A stretch of 64,000 nucleotides of DNA, from positions 434,001-498,000 of the forward strand of contig NZ_JAJUXI010000005.1 of NCBI RefSeq assembly GCF_021390515.1. The letters run 5' to 3'. Positions 52,870 to 62,950 of the stretch are shown here, piece after piece (the first letter of the stretch is position 1; every line of letters begins with the position of its first letter). The position numbers were made by a program, and so were the translations under genes. The notes beneath the pieces are model-generated. The model ran no database searches, had not been told where the DNA came from, and was given only the letters and a program-made list of their open reading frames with translations. Origin of the DNA: Dyadobacter sp. CY326 (lineage in GTDB: Bacteria; Bacteroidota; Bacteroidia; Cytophagales; Spirosomataceae).

Positions 52870-54767
52870 TGCGCCGCGCTGCTATTTTTTTGCTTTTTAT
52901 CTGTTTGGTTTTTTCAAAATCCGCTTCCGCCCAGGACGCAACATTGTCCAGAAAGGCCAGGGAAATTTACGACAAAGCACAGCAGGCGTGGCAGGCAAGG
53001 AAACTGCCGGAAGCCATTGAGCTTTTTGAAAAAGTCCTTGAACAGGAACCCAACAGCTACGACACCAATCTGCGGCTTGCGCAGATTTACGAACTGCAAC
53101 GCAATCCCGATCTTACCAAGAAATATTATACAAAAGCCATTCAACTGAGGCCCGCTGTGCCGCAATCTGCGGCGGCGCTGCAATGGATCGGGCGGAATTA
53201 TTTCGAGGCGGAAAAATATGATTCAGCTCAGGCTTATTTTGAAAGAGCTTTGCCATTGTTTCCTGCCAAATCGAGCTTAGGCAGATTGGCGGAGAAATCG
53301 ATTGCCTCTTCAAAATTTGCCCGCGAAGCGATCAAAAACCCGCTTAGCATTCAAAAACGCTCATTAGGCGACACCATTAATTTTCTCAACACCCAATATT
53401 TTCCCGTTCTGACGGCGGATGATGAGACATTGATCTTCACCGGCCTCACCGAGCAGCGTGACGAAAACATTTACACCACGCATCGCACGACGAAGGGCTG
53501 GGACGTGCCGGAGGAGATTTCTGCATCCATTAATACGACCAATAACGAGGGAACTTGCAGCGTCTCTGCCGACGGTCGCACATTGGTTTTCACAGCCTGC
53601 AACCGGCCCGACGGCTATGGAAGCTGCGATCTGTACATTACAAGAAAGGAAGGAAAAGATTGGAGCGCGCCGGTGAATCTGGGCCAGGAAATTAACACGC
53701 GGGACTGGGAATCGCAGCCGTCGTTATCGGCTGACGGCCATTTGCTTTACTTTGCTTCCGATCGCCGGGGCGGCCAGGGCAAGCGCGACATTTGGGTTAC
53801 GCGGCTTGACGAAAAAGGAAAATGGGCAGCGCCTAAAAACCTGGGTGCGCACATTAACACGCCCGACGAAGAGAATGCACCATTCATTCACGCCAACGGC
53901 AGAACATTATTTTACGCGTCCAATGGATTGCCGGGCATGGGCGGATTCGACATTTTCATCTCGCAGCGCATGGACACGATCTGGTCGCAGCCGAAAAACA
54001 TTGGTTATCCCATCAACACCGTCGCCGATCAGGTTGGACTTTTTATCGCTTCCGACGGGCAGAAGGCTTATTACACCGACGATGCTTCGGAAGGAAAAGG
54101 CCGCTCGCTGCTTTACACATTCAATTTGCCCCAGCAGGTTAAAGATTTGATCGTCCCGACGCGCTATGCAAAGGGGAAGGTTTTTGACAAAAAAACAAAC
54201 ACGCCGCTGGCCTCCGCAATCGATTTATTTGATCTTAAAACACAACAAAAAGTCGGTGAATTTGCATCCGACGGGCAAACGGGCTCTTTCCTTGCCGTGC
54301 TGAACAGCGGCGGTGAATATGCTTTCTATGTATCCAAAACAGGTTATTTGTTTAAAAGTTTGTCATTTACAGTGAATGATTCCGCGTCATTCGTGAACCT
54401 GGACATTCCTTTGGAAGCCATTGAAAAAGACCGCGCGGAAGTGCTCAACAATATATTTTTCAAAACGGGAGAATTCAGTCTGGACGAGAAGTCTAAGGTG
54501 GAACTTGGACGAATGGTTGATTTCTTAAATAAGAATAAAGCAGTGAAGATCGAGATTTCCGGGCACACCGACGATGTGGGCTCCGACACGGAAAATATGG
54601 AATTATCAAGGAGAAGGGCGCTCTCTGTTCAGGAATATCTGCATGAGTCGGGCGTAGTTGCCGAAAGGATCACTTCCAAAGGCTATGGCGAAACGCATCC
54701 CGTTGCCCCAAATGACTCCCAGGAAAACCGGCAGAAGAACCGCAGGATCGAGTGGCGGATCCTCTGA
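52869..54767 (+). CDS. PorE-like envelope protein (TPR, PD40 propeller, CRD, OmpA)
   Basis: A 632-residue protein beginning MRRAAIFLLFICLVFSKSAS (signal peptide), start set by the TAATG overlap with queE. Order: TPR repeats (about 20-150), PD40/WD40-like propeller blades (about 170-430; e.g. GRTLVFTACNRPDGYGSCDL), a carboxypeptidase-regulatory-like domain (AKGKVFDKKTNTPLASAIDL), and a C-terminal OmpA domain (IEISGHTDDVGSDTENMELS) for peptidoglycan binding. This is the PorE architecture, in which the protein anchors the type IX machinery to the cell wall. Bacteroidota often have several paralogues, so the exact role stays open. Confidence 0.85.
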   Translation: MRRAAIFLLFICLVFSKSASAQDATLSRKAREIYDKAQQAWQARKLPEAIELFEKVLEQEPNSYDTNLRLAQIYELQRNPDLTKKYYTKAIQLRPAVPQSAAALQWIGRNYFEAEKYDSAQAYFERALPLFPAKSSLGRLAEKSIASSKFAREAIKNPLSIQKRSLGDTINFLNTQYFPVLTADDETLIFTGLTEQRDENIYTTHRTTKGWDVPEEISASINTTNNEGTCSVSADGRTLVFTACNRPDGYGSCDLYITRKEGKDWSAPVNLGQEINTRDWESQPSLSADGHLLYFASDRRGGQGKRDIWVTRLDEKGKWAAPKNLGAHINTPDEENAPFIHANGRTLFYASNGLPGMGGFDIFISQRMDTIWSQPKNIGYPINTVADQVGLFIASDGQKAYYTDDASEGKGRSLLYTFNLPQQVKDLIVPTRYAKGKVFDKKTNTPLASAIDLFDLKTQQKVGEFASDGQTGSFLAVLNSGGEYAFYVSKTGYLFKSLSFTVNDSASFVNLDIPLEAIEKDRAEVLNNIFFKTGEFSLDEKSKVELGRMVDFLNKNKAVKIEISGHTDDVGSDTENMELSRRRALSVQEYLHESGVVAERITSKGYGETHPVAPNDSQENRQKNRRIEWRIL

Positions 54768-54882
54768 ATGTATTTGCATAAAGAAGTGAAATTTTGCACT
54801 TTTGTCGATCTGCCAATGTTGTAATAGACGAGTACAACTTAGTTCGTAAACATCCGTCATTAACAATTAGTAATAAAATATC

Positions 54883-55842
54883 ATGACACCCGAGAAAGTC
54901 TCCTGCTTAATCATCGGCTCCGGTCCTGCCGGATATACAGCCGCAATATATGCATCCAGAGCAGGTTTGAATCCTGTACTTTACCAAGGCGCGCAACCAG
55001 GCGGCCAGCTCACCATTACAACGGAAGTCGATAACTATCCCGGCTATCCAGATGGCATTACCGGCCCTGAAATGATGATGAATTTTGAAAAACAAGCACA
55101 GCGCTTCGGAACAGACATTCGTTACGGATTGGCAACTGCGGTTGACTTTACAACGCATCCGCTTAAAGTGACCATTGACAACAAACACGAGATCGAAGCT
55201 GATGCAGTGATTGTTTCAACGGGTGCTTCTGCCAAATGGCTTGGCCTGGAAGATGAGCAACGCCTTAACGGACATGGCGTATCTGCCTGTGCGGTTTGCG
55301 ATGGTTTCTTTTTCCGAGGACAAGATGTTGTCGTTGTAGGTGCGGGTGATACAGCTGCTGAGGAAGCAAGTTATCTTGCCAAATTGGCCCGTAAAGTGTA
55401 TTTACTGGTTCGCCGCGATGAAATGCGTGCTTCTAAAATCATGCAGAAACGCGTTGAAATGTTGCCAAACATTGAAATCCTTTGGAACACGGAAACAGTT
55501 AAATTGAACGGCGAGCACGGTCTTGAATCTGTTTTGGTAAAAAATAATAAAACCGGCGAGGAGCAACTTTTGAACGCAACCGGTTTCTTTGTAGCCATCG
55601 GACATAAGCCCAACACGGATATTTTCAAAGGATATCTGAACATGGACGAAACCGGCTACATTCAAACAATAAAAGGAAGCGCCTGCACGAATGTGAAAGG
55701 TGTGTTCGCTTGCGGTGATGCGCAGGATAATGTTTACAGACAAGCCATTACGGCTGCGGGAACCGGCTGTATGGCCGCATTGGACGCCGAGCGTTTTTTA
55801 ATGGAGCTTGAAGTGGAGAACATTATCGAAGAAACAGCTTAA
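54883..55842 (+). CDS. trxB: thioredoxin-disulfide reductase
   Basis: A 319-residue flavoprotein: FAD motif IIGSGPAGYTAAIYASRAG, redox pair Cys136/Cys139 in ACAVCDGFF, NADPH motif VVVGAGDTAAEEASYLA, NADPH 2'-phosphate site RRDEMRAS, closing FAD motif GVFACGDAQDNVYRQA. It reduces thioredoxin with NADPH. Full length and canonical. Confidence 0.96.
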   Translation: MTPEKVSCLIIGSGPAGYTAAIYASRAGLNPVLYQGAQPGGQLTITTEVDNYPGYPDGITGPEMMMNFEKQAQRFGTDIRYGLATAVDFTTHPLKVTIDNKHEIEADAVIVSTGASAKWLGLEDEQRLNGHGVSACAVCDGFFFRGQDVVVVGAGDTAAEEASYLAKLARKVYLLVRRDEMRASKIMQKRVEMLPNIEILWNTETVKLNGEHGLESVLVKNNKTGEEQLLNATGFFVAIGHKPNTDIFKGYLNMDETGYIQTIKGSACTNVKGVFACGDAQDNVYRQAITAAGTGCMAALDAERFLMELEVENIIEETA

Positions 55843-55927
55843 AATTATTTGCCCAACCCCTAATTTGACTCAGGCTACACTGGTAATGCTTTTACAGGCA
55901 GTGTAGTCTGATCTGATTTTTATACCT

Positions 55928-57001
55928 ATGAAAGTAAAGCTTATTGTAAGTTTGCTAATGATCGTGTGTTTGATCTCCTGGAACACGCAAGCGCAAGAGC
56001 GAGGGAAATTCAAAAGAAATCCAAAAATCAATCAGTCCGGAAACAACGCCAACGAAGGACCAACAAAAATAAGCACGCCTCAACCAGAGGACGAATATCA
56101 GGTCGAAACCTCCAATCTCCGATTCCAAAACCAGTTTGAACCTGTGAAACCACTCAATCCTGTCGTAAGCGAGGACACCACAACCATTGACGAAGGTGAA
56201 ACGGATGTCGTGGAAGTTGTTGATTCATTGTTAGTTGCGGATGAATGGGTAAAATCAGCCGAATATTATGTCATTTGGGATGCCCGGACCATTAATCCAT
56301 ACGGACTCAGCCCGTTGGAGTTTGACGAACCCGTCGAGCTGACATTGTATGACTCGACGGCGAACAGGATGTGGGCAACACCGATGACGGACACCAAGGC
56401 AACCTCCAACTTCGGTTATCGCTGGGGAAGATGGCACAATGGAAGCGACCTGGACCTGGAAACGGGCGACACGGTGCGTTCAACTTATGACGGAATGGTT
56501 CGCATTGTGGCCTTCGACGGCAGCGGATATGGACGTTTTATCGTGGTCAGACATTACAATGGCCTTGAAACACTTTACGGACATTTATCCAAGCAACTCG
56601 TCGAATCAGGTCAAATCGTGAAAGCGGGTGACGTGATCGGGTTAGGCGGAAATACGGGACGCAGCACGGGATCGCACTTGCATTATGAAAACCGTTACGA
56701 GGGAAATCCTTTTGACCCGAGAAATATTTTTGACTGGGAAAACAAAGCCATTAAATCAAATCACTTCCTGCTGACCAGCAATGTTTGGAGCCATTTGCGC
56801 GGCAAGTCTACCAAAAGTGAATTCGCCTCAGGCGACGCGCCAGTCGCTTACACGCGCTCGATCCTGCACAAAGTGCGCTCGGGCGAAACGCTCTCTTCCA
56901 TTGCCGGAAGATATGGCGTAAGCATTTCATCCGTTGCCAGAAAAAACCGAATTTCAAGTCGATCCACATTGCGGATTGGGCAGAAACTCCGCATCAAATA
57001 A
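55928..57001 (+). CDS. M23 peptidase with C-terminal LysM
   Basis: A 357-residue exported protein: signal peptide (MKVKLIVSLLMIVCLISW), a low-complexity acidic segment (about 30-100), an M23 domain (about 150-280) with zinc motif HNGSDLDLETGD, LYGHLSKQ and GSHLHYENR, and a LysM domain at the end (HKVRSGETLSSIAGRYGVSI). It should cut cell-wall peptide cross-links and bind glycan. It precedes bshB1 by 11 bp. Confidence 0.93.
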   Translation: MKVKLIVSLLMIVCLISWNTQAQERGKFKRNPKINQSGNNANEGPTKISTPQPEDEYQVETSNLRFQNQFEPVKPLNPVVSEDTTTIDEGETDVVEVVDSLLVADEWVKSAEYYVIWDARTINPYGLSPLEFDEPVELTLYDSTANRMWATPMTDTKATSNFGYRWGRWHNGSDLDLETGDTVRSTYDGMVRIVAFDGSGYGRFIVVRHYNGLETLYGHLSKQLVESGQIVKAGDVIGLGGNTGRSTGSHLHYENRYEGNPFDPRNIFDWENKAIKSNHFLLTSNVWSHLRGKSTKSEFASGDAPVAYTRSILHKVRSGETLSSIAGRYGVSISSVARKNRISSRSTLRIGQKLRIK

Positions 57002-57012
57002 CAACCACCTCT

Positions 57013-57738
57013 ATGAAACTAGACATTCTCGCCATCACAGCCCACCCTGACGATGTCGAACTCTGCTGTGCCGGCACATTGCTTTCGCAACTTGCACTTG
57101 GCAAAAAAGTTGGTATCGTAGATCTGACGCGTGGCGAGCTCGGCACGCGCGGAACACCGGAAGGCAGGATTCAGGAGGCATTGAACGCAGCGGCAATCAT
57201 GAACATTCCCGTTCGCGACAATGTAGGATTGGCAGATGGTTTCTTTGCCAACAATGAGGCGCACCAAAAAGCCATCATTCCATTTATCCGAAAATATCAG
57301 CCTGACATTGTCATCACCAACGCAATAACCGACCGCCATCCCGATCACGGAAGGGCTGGTCAGCTGGTTTCAGACAGTTGTTTTTATTCAGGCTTGCGCA
57401 TGGTCAAAACATTTGATGAGCAGGGAAACAAGCAGGAAGCTTGGCGGCCAAAGCACGTTTTTCACACTGTTCAGGACCGTTACATTGTGCCCGACTTCAT
57501 TGTCGATATCACAGATGTGCACGATAAGAAAATTGAAGCGATCCGCGCTTTTGAAAGCCAATTTTACGTGCCATCGTACAACAGCGACGAGCCTCAAAGT
57601 TACATTTCCTCACCCGATTTCCTTGAATTTGTCATTGCGCGCGCCCGTGAAATGGGACATGCGATTGGTGTGACGTTTGGAGAAGGATTTACGACTTCCA
57701 GAAAGCTCGGTGTTAAAGATTTGTCCGTTTTTGTGTAA
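57013..57738 (+). CDS. bshB1: bacillithiol biosynthesis deacetylase BshB1
   Basis: A 241-residue LmbE-family zinc deacetylase that removes acetyl from GlcNAc-malate on the way to bacillithiol. ITAHPDDVELCCAGTL (residues 8-23) holds the metal ligands, followed by DLTRGELGTRGTPEGR and ITDRHPDHGRAG. The last two patterns separate BshB1 from other LmbE proteins. Length is typical. It follows the M23 gene closely and converges with the kinase gene. Confidence 0.93.
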   Translation: MKLDILAITAHPDDVELCCAGTLLSQLALGKKVGIVDLTRGELGTRGTPEGRIQEALNAAAIMNIPVRDNVGLADGFFANNEAHQKAIIPFIRKYQPDIVITNAITDRHPDHGRAGQLVSDSCFYSGLRMVKTFDEQGNKQEAWRPKHVFHTVQDRYIVPDFIVDITDVHDKKIEAIRAFESQFYVPSYNSDEPQSYISSPDFLEFVIARAREMGHAIGVTFGEGFTTSRKLGVKDLSVFV

Positions 57739-57759
57739 TAATTTTAGCTTAACAATTGA

Positions 57760-59529
57760 TTATCTGTTGATTAACGAAAGCCCCGCAAGCTTTGCATGCA
57801 ACATTTGCGGGTGAAAGGGCTTTGCTATCCAGTCATCAAACAAAGCAAGCATGCCGCTCGATTCGAGTGATTCTTTGCTGGTGGCAGTCAAAGCAATGAT
57901 TGGAATCTTTGCTTTCTCCACATCTTCAAGTGCGCGGATTTGCTGACTTGCCTGAATTCCGTCCATGACAGGCATGTTGATATCCATTAAAATAACCTGG
58001 TAATTCTTTACCAGCATTGACTCCACAGCGGCACGGCCGTTTTGAACAATATCAAACTTTACGTCCCATTTTTCGAGGAACTTTTTGAGGATCATTGCAT
58101 TCATATTATTGTCTTCCGCAACCAGCACATTGATATCAAGCGGACCGAGATCTTTGTTCGAGGCAGGTTTTTCTGATAAAACCGGTTCCTGACTCAATGG
58201 ATAAGGAAAGTCAAAAAAGAATGATGTGCCCACTCCTTCCTGACTGGTAAAGTCAAGCTTTCCGCCATGCAGATCAACCAGCCGCTGTGCCAGCGACAGT
58301 CCCAAGCCGGTGCCGTGATATTGTTTTTTCATCCCCGTGTTAACCAGTTTGAACGGCTCAAAAATGTATGGAAAAACCTCCGGAGGAATTCCAATGCCCG
58401 TATCCGTCACATTAAAGAATATTTGCAGCTGATCATCGGCAATTCGCCTCGCATCCAGCGTGACCTCAATGGAGCCGTGCTCGGTATATTTGATAGCGTT
58501 GCTAATCAGGTTCATCGCGATCTGAGCCAGACGCTCGGGATCGCCGTCAACCCAGAGCGCGTCCAGTTCCGGTGACGCATTTAGCCTCATCGTCAACCCC
58601 TTGTTGCGCGCCGCAGCTTGCAGTGCCTTACAAATGTCGTTAATGATAACGGCAGGTCTAAACGCAACCTTATTAAGCTTGGTTTGATTGCCTTCGATTG
58701 CATTCAGGTTCAGAATGTCATTAATGATCGAGTTGAGAATATCTGCTGAAAACCGCACATTTTCCAGATTCTTCGCCTGATCGGTTTTGGAATTTTCATA
58801 AGAAAGCAATTCCAAACCGCCGATGATCGCATGCAGCGGCGTGCGAATTTCGTGCGACATCGTGATCAGAAAGTTGGTTTTGTATTCGGCAAGATCCTGC
58901 GATTTTGTTGCCGCAATTTTTAATTCACTCAAAAGCGTCGCTTCCTTTGCACTCGCCAGTTCGGATTCTTTAAAATAAAAATAGTGAATGTAAATCAGCA
59001 TTAAGTAATTGTAAATCAGCGCAAAAGCCAGAGCATATGTGTCGACTGCGGAAGCTTTTATTCTAATTTCAATATCAAAATATTGGTTAAGGACAAAAAC
59101 GCAGGCAACCAAGAGCACGCTAACCAGCGAATAGAAAAGTCCCCATCTGGGTCCAAGAATGTAGAATCCGGCGCTGAGAATGACGAAAATAAATTGTAAA
59201 GTGACGAGATAATGTCCATTCTGATACAGCACCGCAGTGGACAAGACGATCAGGCAGAGGCAAATCATGACATAATGCCCAACTCTTTTGAAGTGCACGC
59301 CGCGGCAAAGCATTTGATATCCCACCCACGTTAATGTGGTGAAAAAGAGGACTCTCCAAAGCAGAAAATTCTTGTGTTGTGCCAAATGCAGCATGGCCAG
59401 CAGCACGCCCATGATACAATAGGCAAACAAGAGAAATCGGAGGGTTTTCTTTCGGATGTGGCTGACGGCTTGTGTATCCTGCCAATACGCGGGATACTTG
59501 ACTTTTAAAGTCCTTAAAATTTCCTGCAT
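57760..59529 (-). CDS. membrane hybrid histidine kinase with receiver domain
   Basis: A 589-residue kinase: six N-terminal membrane helices (about 25-190), a short coil, HisKA with MSHEIRTPLHAI (His226), a HATPase domain (NLISNAIKYTEHG; DTGIGIPPEVFPYIFEPF; GTGLGLSLAQRLV) and a C-terminal receiver domain with Asp516 in LMDINMPVMDG. No output domain exists, so the phosphate probably passes through a phosphotransfer protein encoded elsewhere. The input is unknown. No partner gene is adjacent. Confidence 0.92.
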   Translation of the reverse strand: MQEILRTLKVKYPAYWQDTQAVSHIRKKTLRFLLFAYCIMGVLLAMLHLAQHKNFLLWRVLFFTTLTWVGYQMLCRGVHFKRVGHYVMICLCLIVLSTAVLYQNGHYLVTLQFIFVILSAGFYILGPRWGLFYSLVSVLLVACVFVLNQYFDIEIRIKASAVDTYALAFALIYNYLMLIYIHYFYFKESELASAKEATLLSELKIAATKSQDLAEYKTNFLITMSHEIRTPLHAIIGGLELLSYENSKTDQAKNLENVRFSADILNSIINDILNLNAIEGNQTKLNKVAFRPAVIINDICKALQAAARNKGLTMRLNASPELDALWVDGDPERLAQIAMNLISNAIKYTEHGSIEVTLDARRIADDQLQIFFNVTDTGIGIPPEVFPYIFEPFKLVNTGMKKQYHGTGLGLSLAQRLVDLHGGKLDFTSQEGVGTSFFFDFPYPLSQEPVLSEKPASNKDLGPLDINVLVAEDNNMNAMILKKFLEKWDVKFDIVQNGRAAVESMLVKNYQVILMDINMPVMDGIQASQQIRALEDVEKAKIPIIALTATSKESLESSGMLALFDDWIAKPFHPQMLHAKLAGLSLINR

Positions 59530-59733
59530 GTAACGTTGAGTTGAATCGAAGCGACTATATTAAAGCAAAAACACGGATTTTCACCGGTTTCGCCGCTTTT
59601 TTATAATTTCGGCTAAAACCAATGGTTTTAAAACTTTAAATCTTTTGCTGCTCATTATTGTTACTAAAATGGTGTGACATTCAACTATTGACACCCGCAA
59701 ATCGTATATAAGAAAACATCAAACTAAAATAGC

Positions 59734-60297
59734 ATGAGAAAGATAACCGCGCTCTTATTTACAGGCGTGCTCGCATTAATGCTGCAAAGCTGCTACGGAC
59801 AATCCGCACCGGCGCAGAAAGAACAGGAAAGCCCGGCTTATTCCAGAAAGGACTCTGGTTCAGTTAATAAAAGTAATGAGGAGTGGAAAAAAATCCTTTC
59901 TCCGGAAGTTTACGAAGTGGCCCGTTTGAAAGGAACAGAACGCCCGTTCACCAGCGAATTTGAACATTCCAAAGATGTGGGAACATTCTATTGCGCGGTT
60001 TGCGGCAATGCACTTTTCAGAAGCAATGCCAAATATGAAAGCGGTTGTGGTTGGCCGAGCTTCTTTGAGCCATTAAGCAAAACTTCGATTTTAGAAGCCG
60101 CAGACAACACACTTGGCATGCGCCGGACCGAGGTCATGTGCGGCAAATGCAAGTCACATTTAGGCCACGTTTTTGAAGATGGCCCACCTCCAACCGGCTT
60201 GCGTTATTGCATCAACGGCGTTGTGCTGGATTTTGAAAAAGCAAAAACGGCCGAGAAAAAATTCAACAGTAAAAAGAAAACTGACAGCGGCAGCTAG
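59734..60297 (+). CDS. msrB: lipoprotein peptide-methionine (R)-S-oxide reductase
   Basis: A 187-residue MsrB with an N-terminal lipoprotein signal (LALMLQSCYGQ), so placed on the envelope. The zinc Cys pairs are CAVC and CGKC, ESGCGWPSF is conserved, and the catalytic Cys159 lies in RYCINGV where most MsrB have RYCINS. It repairs oxidised Met in exported proteins. A strong hairpin with T run follows. Confidence 0.93.
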   Translation: MRKITALLFTGVLALMLQSCYGQSAPAQKEQESPAYSRKDSGSVNKSNEEWKKILSPEVYEVARLKGTERPFTSEFEHSKDVGTFYCAVCGNALFRSNAKYESGCGWPSFFEPLSKTSILEAADNTLGMRRTEVMCGKCKSHLGHVFEDGPPPTGLRYCINGVVLDFEKAKTAEKKFNSKKKTDSGS

Positions 60298-60332
60298 GCC
60301 ATAATTGCCCTGAGGTAACAATAAATTAATAT

Positions 60333-60395
60333 AAAGACACTTTTCATCGTCTTCGAGCTAACAGGCTTGCAGTCAATGAAAAGTGTCTTTTTTTA
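60333..60395 (+). terminator. rho-independent terminator after msrB
   Basis: Arms 60333-60347 and 60376-60390 are perfectly complementary over 15 bases with a 28-base loop, followed by a T run. The loop is long for a terminator, but the stem and T run are clear. Confidence 0.8.
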
Positions 60396-60436
60396 TTTGA
60401 GTCGGGTAAAATGCTTGTGAAAACTCTTTTAGGCAA

Positions 60437-60468
60437 TTTGTTCTAATTCTAAATAATGTATATGTTTG
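60437..60468 (+). promoter_or_regulatory. Bacteroidota promoter for the DUF4856-imelysin-HTTM genes
   Basis: TTTG at 60437-60440, a 20-base spacer and TATGTTTG at 60461-60468 match the TTTG/TAnnTTTG consensus perfectly. The first gene starts 69 bases later. Confidence 0.65.
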
Positions 60469-60537
60469 CCTCTGCTTAGTTTCAGTCTAAATAAAGCAAC
60501 CTCTTACATTTCCTGACAAAACAACAATTTGCAAAAA

Positions 60538-61731
60538 ATGCTACAACATTTAAACCTTCGCAATGTAATGTTCGCTTCGATGCTGATCGCAGGATTGACC
60601 TCCTGTTCAGACGATGCTGAACCGACGGTAACTCCTCCAACCACAGAACTTCGGACCAAGATCGATTACGCGAAGATCACGCCAACAACACCTTACAAAA
60701 GCCTTTTCGTTGACGCAAAAGGCGATACAACAGCCGATTTGACATCCGGTAACATGCGTTACAAAATGTTTCAGGCGCTCAATTATTACATGGGCTCAGC
60801 AGTTCGCGACACAACGCAGGTGAGTGCAACGGTGTTGAAAAACATGTATACAAATACAGGAAGCCCTTTCACGGACATCAGCACGGCTACGATCAACATC
60901 AAAGGCGCTGACCTAAATGCGTCAGGTGTTCAGTTGCGCGATGTTACTGCTTCGTCGAGAACTTCTGCGGAAGCCGATGCGGCGAAAGCAAATCTGGAAG
61001 CGAGCTTTGCCGCACTGGAAGCTGCCAGCAAATCAGTAAAAGCCACTGCCGCGAAAGGCGTTGCGGGGAAACTGGGAACATATTTAGTTGATGCAAAAGG
61101 AATTGAACACGCGCAGATCATTCAAAAAGGCCTCATCGGCGCATTGCAGCTGGACTTGATCGGCAATGTATTGCTTGATAAAGGATTGGAAGCTGACAAT
61201 TCAGCGCTGGTTTCGGGCAAAAAATACACTGCATTGGAGCACAACTGGGATGAAGCTTACGGCTTGCTAACCCTGAATCCGGTTTATCTTGCTGGCGCTA
61301 CGGACGCTGTAAGAACTTCAAATGAGTCATTCCTTGGTTCTTATATCTGGGAATACAATAAGGCAAGTTATGCCAAAGTGCACCCGGCGTTTGTAAAAGG
61401 CCGTGCGGCCATTGTTAACAACGACAAGGCGGAGGTTAAGGCGCAAGCAACATTCATCAGAACCGAAATGGAAAAGGCAATTGCCTCTGCTGCATTGGGT
61501 TATCTTAGCAAATGGAAGAGCGGAACGACCGATGCGGCCAGAGCACACGCGATTGGCGAAGGACTTGGATTCATTTATTCTTTACGTTACTGCACGATTA
61601 ACGGGGCGGACGCTGCGTTTTCTGACGCAATTTTGCTGGGCTTGATCGGCTCGCCGAATGGTTTCTGGGACTTGACCAATGACAAGATCAACGCTGCTTC
61701 GGATGCGATAACAGCGAAGTTCAAATTATAA
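60538..61731 (+). CDS. DUF4856 lipoprotein
   Basis: A 397-residue protein from the ATG at 60538 (MLQHLNLRNVMFASMLIAGL) with lipobox IAGLTSC. The mature part has the DUF4856 pattern (GNMRYKMFQALNYYMGSAV; YLSKWKSGTTDAARAHAIGE; EGLGFIYSLRY). The fold resembles imelysin-type helical proteins and the family is usually encoded beside an imelysin gene, as here. A surface role in iron or metal handling is proposed in general for this group; nothing here proves it. A hairpin follows the stop. Confidence 0.85.
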   Translation: MLQHLNLRNVMFASMLIAGLTSCSDDAEPTVTPPTTELRTKIDYAKITPTTPYKSLFVDAKGDTTADLTSGNMRYKMFQALNYYMGSAVRDTTQVSATVLKNMYTNTGSPFTDISTATINIKGADLNASGVQLRDVTASSRTSAEADAAKANLEASFAALEAASKSVKATAAKGVAGKLGTYLVDAKGIEHAQIIQKGLIGALQLDLIGNVLLDKGLEADNSALVSGKKYTALEHNWDEAYGLLTLNPVYLAGATDAVRTSNESFLGSYIWEYNKASYAKVHPAFVKGRAAIVNNDKAEVKAQATFIRTEMEKAIASAALGYLSKWKSGTTDAARAHAIGEGLGFIYSLRYCTINGADAAFSDAILLGLIGSPNGFWDLTNDKINAASDAITAKFKL

Positions 61732-61753
61732 TTTCAGACTATTTCTGACCCTG

Positions 61754-61782
61754 GGTGGATTGACGTTTTTCGTCAGTCCACC
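61754..61782 (+). terminator. intercistronic hairpin after the DUF4856 gene
   Basis: GGTGGATTGACG and CGTCAGTCCACC pair with one G/T wobble around a TTTTT loop. The T content after the stem is modest, so it may be an attenuator or a processing stop between this gene and the imelysin gene. Confidence 0.55.
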
Positions 61783-61814
61783 ATTTATTGTTTTAAAACT
61801 GACCACTAATTCAA

Positions 61815-62939
61815 ATGAAAAATTACCTGGCGATTTTGCTGACCTTGCTTTTTCTGGGCTGTTCAGATTCAAAAGAAAAGCCTGAACCAGAGCCTGTTAA
61901 CGATGGCATGGACCGGAAAGCAATGTTGACGCACTTGGCCGATAACATCATTATTCCGTCTTACGATAATTTTCAGACGAAGTTTGACTTGATGGTGACC
62001 AAGTCCAATGCATTTGCCGCCAAACCAGACGCTGCAACGCTCACAGACTTCCGCGCAGCCTGGGTGGACGCTTATACGGAATGGCAAAAAGTTGAGCTCT
62101 TCGATTTTGGTCCGGGCGAAAAACACACGATCCGGAATTTTTTCAATATTTACCCTGCCAGCGAGCAGGGAATTGCAGCCAACATTGCCGATCCAACAGC
62201 GAGTCTTGAAACGCCGGATTCTTATCCCAAACAAGGATTTCCAGCAATTGATTATCTGATCAACGGCATAGGCGCCACGGATGCAGCGATTATTGCGCAA
62301 TACACAACCGCACCAAACGCTGCCGCCAAACTGGCTTATATGAAGCGCGTTACCGATCGCATGGACAGCATTCTGGATAGAGTTACCAGCGAATGGAAAG
62401 GCGCTTACAGAGAAACATTTGTTACTAAAACCGGTCTGGACATTGGCTCCTCGACTTCATTGCTGGTGAATGGCTATGTGCTTCATTACGAGCGTTATAT
62501 CCGTTCCGGCAAGTTCGGGATTCCATCCGGGGCAATGTTGAACGGCATTCCCGCAGCTGAAAAAGTGGAAGCTTATTATAAGAAAGACATTTCATTGGTT
62601 CTTGCAAAAACGGCACACCAGGCGTTTGCTGACTTTTTCAACGGCAAAAGCGCAAAATCGGATGCAACCGGGCCTTCGCTAAAAACATATCTGGACGCGC
62701 TTGGCGCGAAAGATAGCGCCACCGGAAAGTCACTTACGGAGTTGCTTAATGCACAATTTGAAGCCAGCAAAACGAAGTTGAATGTCTTGAAACCCAACCT
62801 GTACGAAGAGGTGAAAACCAATAATCAGGCGATGAAGGACACTTACACGGAAATGCAAAAAGCTGTAAGAATGCTGAAAGTGGACATGACCTCGGCTATG
62901 AGCATTACCATCACTTACACGGATAACGACGGCGACTAA
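61815..62939 (+). CDS. imelysin-family lipoprotein
   Basis: A 374-residue lipoprotein (lipobox LLFLGCSD) with the four-helix imelysin fold: LTHLADNIIIPSYDNFQTKF, FRAAWVDAYTEWQKVELFDF and GFPAIDYLINGIG. The last segment stands where the GxHxxE motif lies in the peptidase-like group; here Pro and Asp replace His and Glu, so it cannot bind metal there in the usual way. The second helical pair is in RYIRSGKFGIPSGAM. Likely partner of the DUF4856 lipoprotein. Confidence 0.85.
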   Translation: MKNYLAILLTLLFLGCSDSKEKPEPEPVNDGMDRKAMLTHLADNIIIPSYDNFQTKFDLMVTKSNAFAAKPDAATLTDFRAAWVDAYTEWQKVELFDFGPGEKHTIRNFFNIYPASEQGIAANIADPTASLETPDSYPKQGFPAIDYLINGIGATDAAIIAQYTTAPNAAAKLAYMKRVTDRMDSILDRVTSEWKGAYRETFVTKTGLDIGSSTSLLVNGYVLHYERYIRSGKFGIPSGAMLNGIPAAEKVEAYYKKDISLVLAKTAHQAFADFFNGKSAKSDATGPSLKTYLDALGAKDSATGKSLTELLNAQFEASKTKLNVLKPNLYEEVKTNNQAMKDTYTEMQKAVRMLKVDMTSAMSITITYTDNDGD

Positions 62940-62950
62940 ACGCATCATTC